Below are positions 15,256-16,565 of a DNA stretch of 16,565 nt, in pieces. Numbering within the stretch: position 1 is the first letter of the stretch; every line of letters begins with the position of its first letter. Source of the DNA: an uncultured Selenomonas sp. (GTDB taxonomy: Bacteria; Bacillota; Negativicutes; Selenomonadales; Selenomonadaceae); NCBI GenBank assembly GCA_938045435.1, contig CALIBA010000108.1, forward strand, positions 1 to 16,565. The letters are read 5' to 3'. The notes beneath the pieces were generated by a model that had not been told where the DNA came from, searched no databases, and was given only the letters and a program-made list of their open reading frames with translations. A program made the translations under genes and the position numbers.

Positions 15256-16230
15256 ATGAACTATCGTGCGATTGTATTTCCAGAAAACAGTTTATTCCTC
15301 GTCACAGGCGGTGCTGGATTTATCGGCTCGAATTTGTGCGAGGCGATTCTGTCGATGGGGCATAGTGTTCGTGTGCTGGATAATCTGTCGACGGGGTATG
15401 CGAGGAATATAGAGGGATTTCGGGATAACCCGAAGTTTGAGTTTATTGAGGGCGATATTCGGGATGCATCTCTCTGTGACCGTGTGTGTAAGGGCGCGGA
15501 CTATGTGCTGCATCAGGCGGCATCGGTGAGCGTCCCGGAGAGTATTGAGCAGCCGGTGGACTATACGCTGACGAATATTGTCGGTACGGTCAATATGATG
15601 GAGGCCGCGGCGAAAAACGGCGTCAAGAAGTTTACCTATGCATCAAGTGCGGCGGTCTATGGCGATGACGAGACGATGCCGAAGCGGGAAGAGATCGTTG
15701 GGAATCGTCTCTCGACGTATGCGGTGACGAAGTTTGCCACAGAGGAGTATGCCTATCAGTATACGATGCACTACGGACTGGACTGCTACGGGATGCGATA
15801 CTTCAATGTATATGGGCGACGGCAGGATCCGAACGGTGCCTATGCAGCGGTGGTTCCGAAGTTTATTGAGTGCCTGCTCAGAGATGAGGCGCCGACAATC
15901 AACGGCGACGGAGAGCAGTCGCGGGACTTCGTCTATGTGGAGGATGTTGTGCAGGCGAATCTCCTTGCGTGCGTCGCGCCGCACGAGGCGGCGGGGGAGG
16001 CGTATAATGTCGCCTCTGGAAAGCGATTAAGCCTCAATGAGATGTATACGGTGCTCAGTGCACTGTTGGAGAAGGACTTGAAGCCTGTATTTGGCCCTGA
16101 GCGCAAGGGGGATATCCGCCACAGTGGGGCGGACATCTCGAAGATCTGCAAGAATCTCGGCTATGCACCGGAGTACGATTTCGAAAAGGGGATCAAGGAA
16201 GCGATCCAGTGGTATAAAGAGAATCTGTAA
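15256..16230 (+). CDS. UDP-N-acetylglucosamine 4-epimerase, WbpP/Gne type (extended SDR)
   Basis: This enzyme probably interconverts UDP-GlcNAc and UDP-GalNAc (or the uronic acid forms), supplying a donor for the glycan. The 324 residues from ATG 15256 track Pseudomonas WbpP closely. NAD-binding GGAGFIG is at 18-24, the catalytic segment YASSAAVYG at 128-136 (Ser131), and Tyr155/Lys159 fall in YAVTK. The WbpP-type stretch RYFNVYGRRQDPNGAYAAV begins near 184, then NGDGEQSRDFVYVEDVVQAN. The gene is noticeably richer in GC than the genes before it, closer to the ABC transporter at the other edge, and may belong to the conserved part of the locus. It is the last gene of the glycan set in this window; 74 bases separate it from the GT4 gene. 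Confidence 0.88.
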   Translation: MNYRAIVFPENSLFLVTGGAGFIGSNLCEAILSMGHSVRVLDNLSTGYARNIEGFRDNPKFEFIEGDIRDASLCDRVCKGADYVLHQAASVSVPESIEQPVDYTLTNIVGTVNMMEAAAKNGVKKFTYASSAAVYGDDETMPKREEIVGNRLSTYAVTKFATEEYAYQYTMHYGLDCYGMRYFNVYGRRQDPNGAYAAVVPKFIECLLRDEAPTINGDGEQSRDFVYVEDVVQANLLACVAPHEAAGEAYNVASGKRLSLNEMYTVLSALLEKDLKPVFGPERKGDIRHSGADISKICKNLGYAPEYDFEKGIKEAIQWYKENL

Positions 16231-16414
16231 GGAATGCTTCAAGAAAGTGCTGATAAGTTCAGCCCCATCGTCTTGGTATATCTTTTTGTTCTGCTATCGT
16301 CAATAAGAGTTGCAACATATGGATGTTTTTTGCTCTGACTCAGGACTGACGTTACTGAAAATGATATGTTTTCAAAACACCTATCATTCATTCAAAGAAA
16401 GTGTGGTTGTCGTC
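16231..16414 (+). other. Intergenic region after the glycan genes
   Basis: No gene is supported here. A short AT-rich hairpin (AACAT at 16314-16318 pairing with ATGTT at 16323-16327) followed by a run of T could be a weak terminator, but the stem is only five base pairs. An open frame in register with the downstream ATPase runs from about 16307, with ATG codons at 16319 and 16361 that lack ribosome binding sites. Confidence 0.3.
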
Positions 16415-16565
16415 GTGGTACATGAAATTTGCGTAAAGAATTTCAAGGGATTTCGGAATATAGAAATCAAGGGGATGGCTCCCATAACCTTGTTGGGGGG
16501 GAGGAATTGTGTTGGAAAGACAGCGGTTCTAGAGGCTCTGTTCTTGTTCTTTTCTCGCTATAGCC
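16415..16565 (+). CDS. AAA/OLD-like ATPase, N-terminal fragment (3' partial)
   Basis: The last bases encode the start of an ATPase that continues beyond the window. It reads HEICVKNFKGFRNIEI, the usual first strand of RecF/OLD-like ATPases, then a Walker A loop GGRNCVGKTA, followed by VLEALFLFF. Such proteins include OLD-family nucleases and stand-alone AAA_15/AAA_21 ATPases, some of which act in phage defence. The start is unclear: GTG 16415 and GTG 16403 lie just before the conserved region, ATG 16361 and ATG 16319 further up, and none has a convincing ribosome binding site. A run of seven G (16495-16501) encodes the Gly-Gly before the Arg of the P-loop. It is probably not part of the glycan pathway. 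Confidence 0.7.
   Translation, partial: MVHEICVKNFKGFRNIEIKGMAPITLLGGRNCVGKTAVLEALFLFFSRYS

Noticed and set aside
1..16565. CRISPR arrays, insertion sequences, tRNA or rRNA genes
   Set aside because: I saw no regularly spaced direct repeats, transposase genes with terminal repeats, or tRNA/rRNA-like segments on either strand by eye.

Overview
The window looks like part of a surface-glycan biosynthesis locus from a Gram-negative Firmicute. Selenomonas or a close relative in the Negativicutes is my best guess. The basis is strong GGAGG-type ribosome binding sites, mixed ATG/GTG/TTG starts, moderate GC in the outer genes, and an O-antigen or glycoprotein style gene set. No rRNA or other taxonomic marker is present, so this assignment is inference. 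Every recognisable gene is on the + strand and spacing is tight, with overlaps or gaps mostly under 80 bases.

Layout. The window opens inside an ABC-type lipid-linked glycan flippase (PglK/MsbA type, 5' end missing). A nonulosonic acid (NulO, sialic-acid-like) block follows: a PseB-type UDP-GlcNAc 4,6-dehydratase, an RmlD-type reductase, a NeuB/PseI-family synthase, a PseF-type CMP transferase and a PseG-type UDP-sugar hydrolase. Next come a DUF4910 aminopeptidase-like protein, a methyltransferase with an N-terminal Cys motif, a large KpsC/KpsS-like glycosyltransferase and a GT42/DUF115-like protein that may transfer the NulO. The last two are visibly more AT-rich than the rest. After a 314-base gap with a small ORF and interrupted reading frames come a hexapeptide acyltransferase, a second Cys-motif methyltransferase, an extended SDR epimerase/dehydratase, a GT4 glycosyltransferase and a GC-richer WbpP-type UDP-GlcNAc 4-epimerase. 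The window ends in the first codons of an AAA/OLD-like ATPase that probably belongs to another unit.

How the genes fit together. In the known pseudaminic acid route the PseB product is aminated at C4 by PseC and acetylated by PseH, then released by PseG, condensed with pyruvate by PseI and activated by PseF. Here PseC and PseH are absent from the window, and an RmlD-type reductase lies directly after PseB. The simplest reading is that the 4-keto group is reduced instead of aminated. That would give a UDP-2-acetamido-2,6-dideoxy-L-hexose (L-altro configuration expected from PseB stereochemistry), and then a 5-acetamido-3,5,9-trideoxy-nonulosonic acid with a hydroxyl at C7. From memory, Fusobacterium nucleatum O-chains contain such sugars (2-acetamido-2,6-dideoxy-L-altrose and a 5-acylamino-3,5,9-trideoxy-nonulosonic acid, 'fusaminic acid'). 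This locus is therefore a candidate pathway for that sugar class. This is a hypothesis from gene content; PseC/PseH could lie outside the window.
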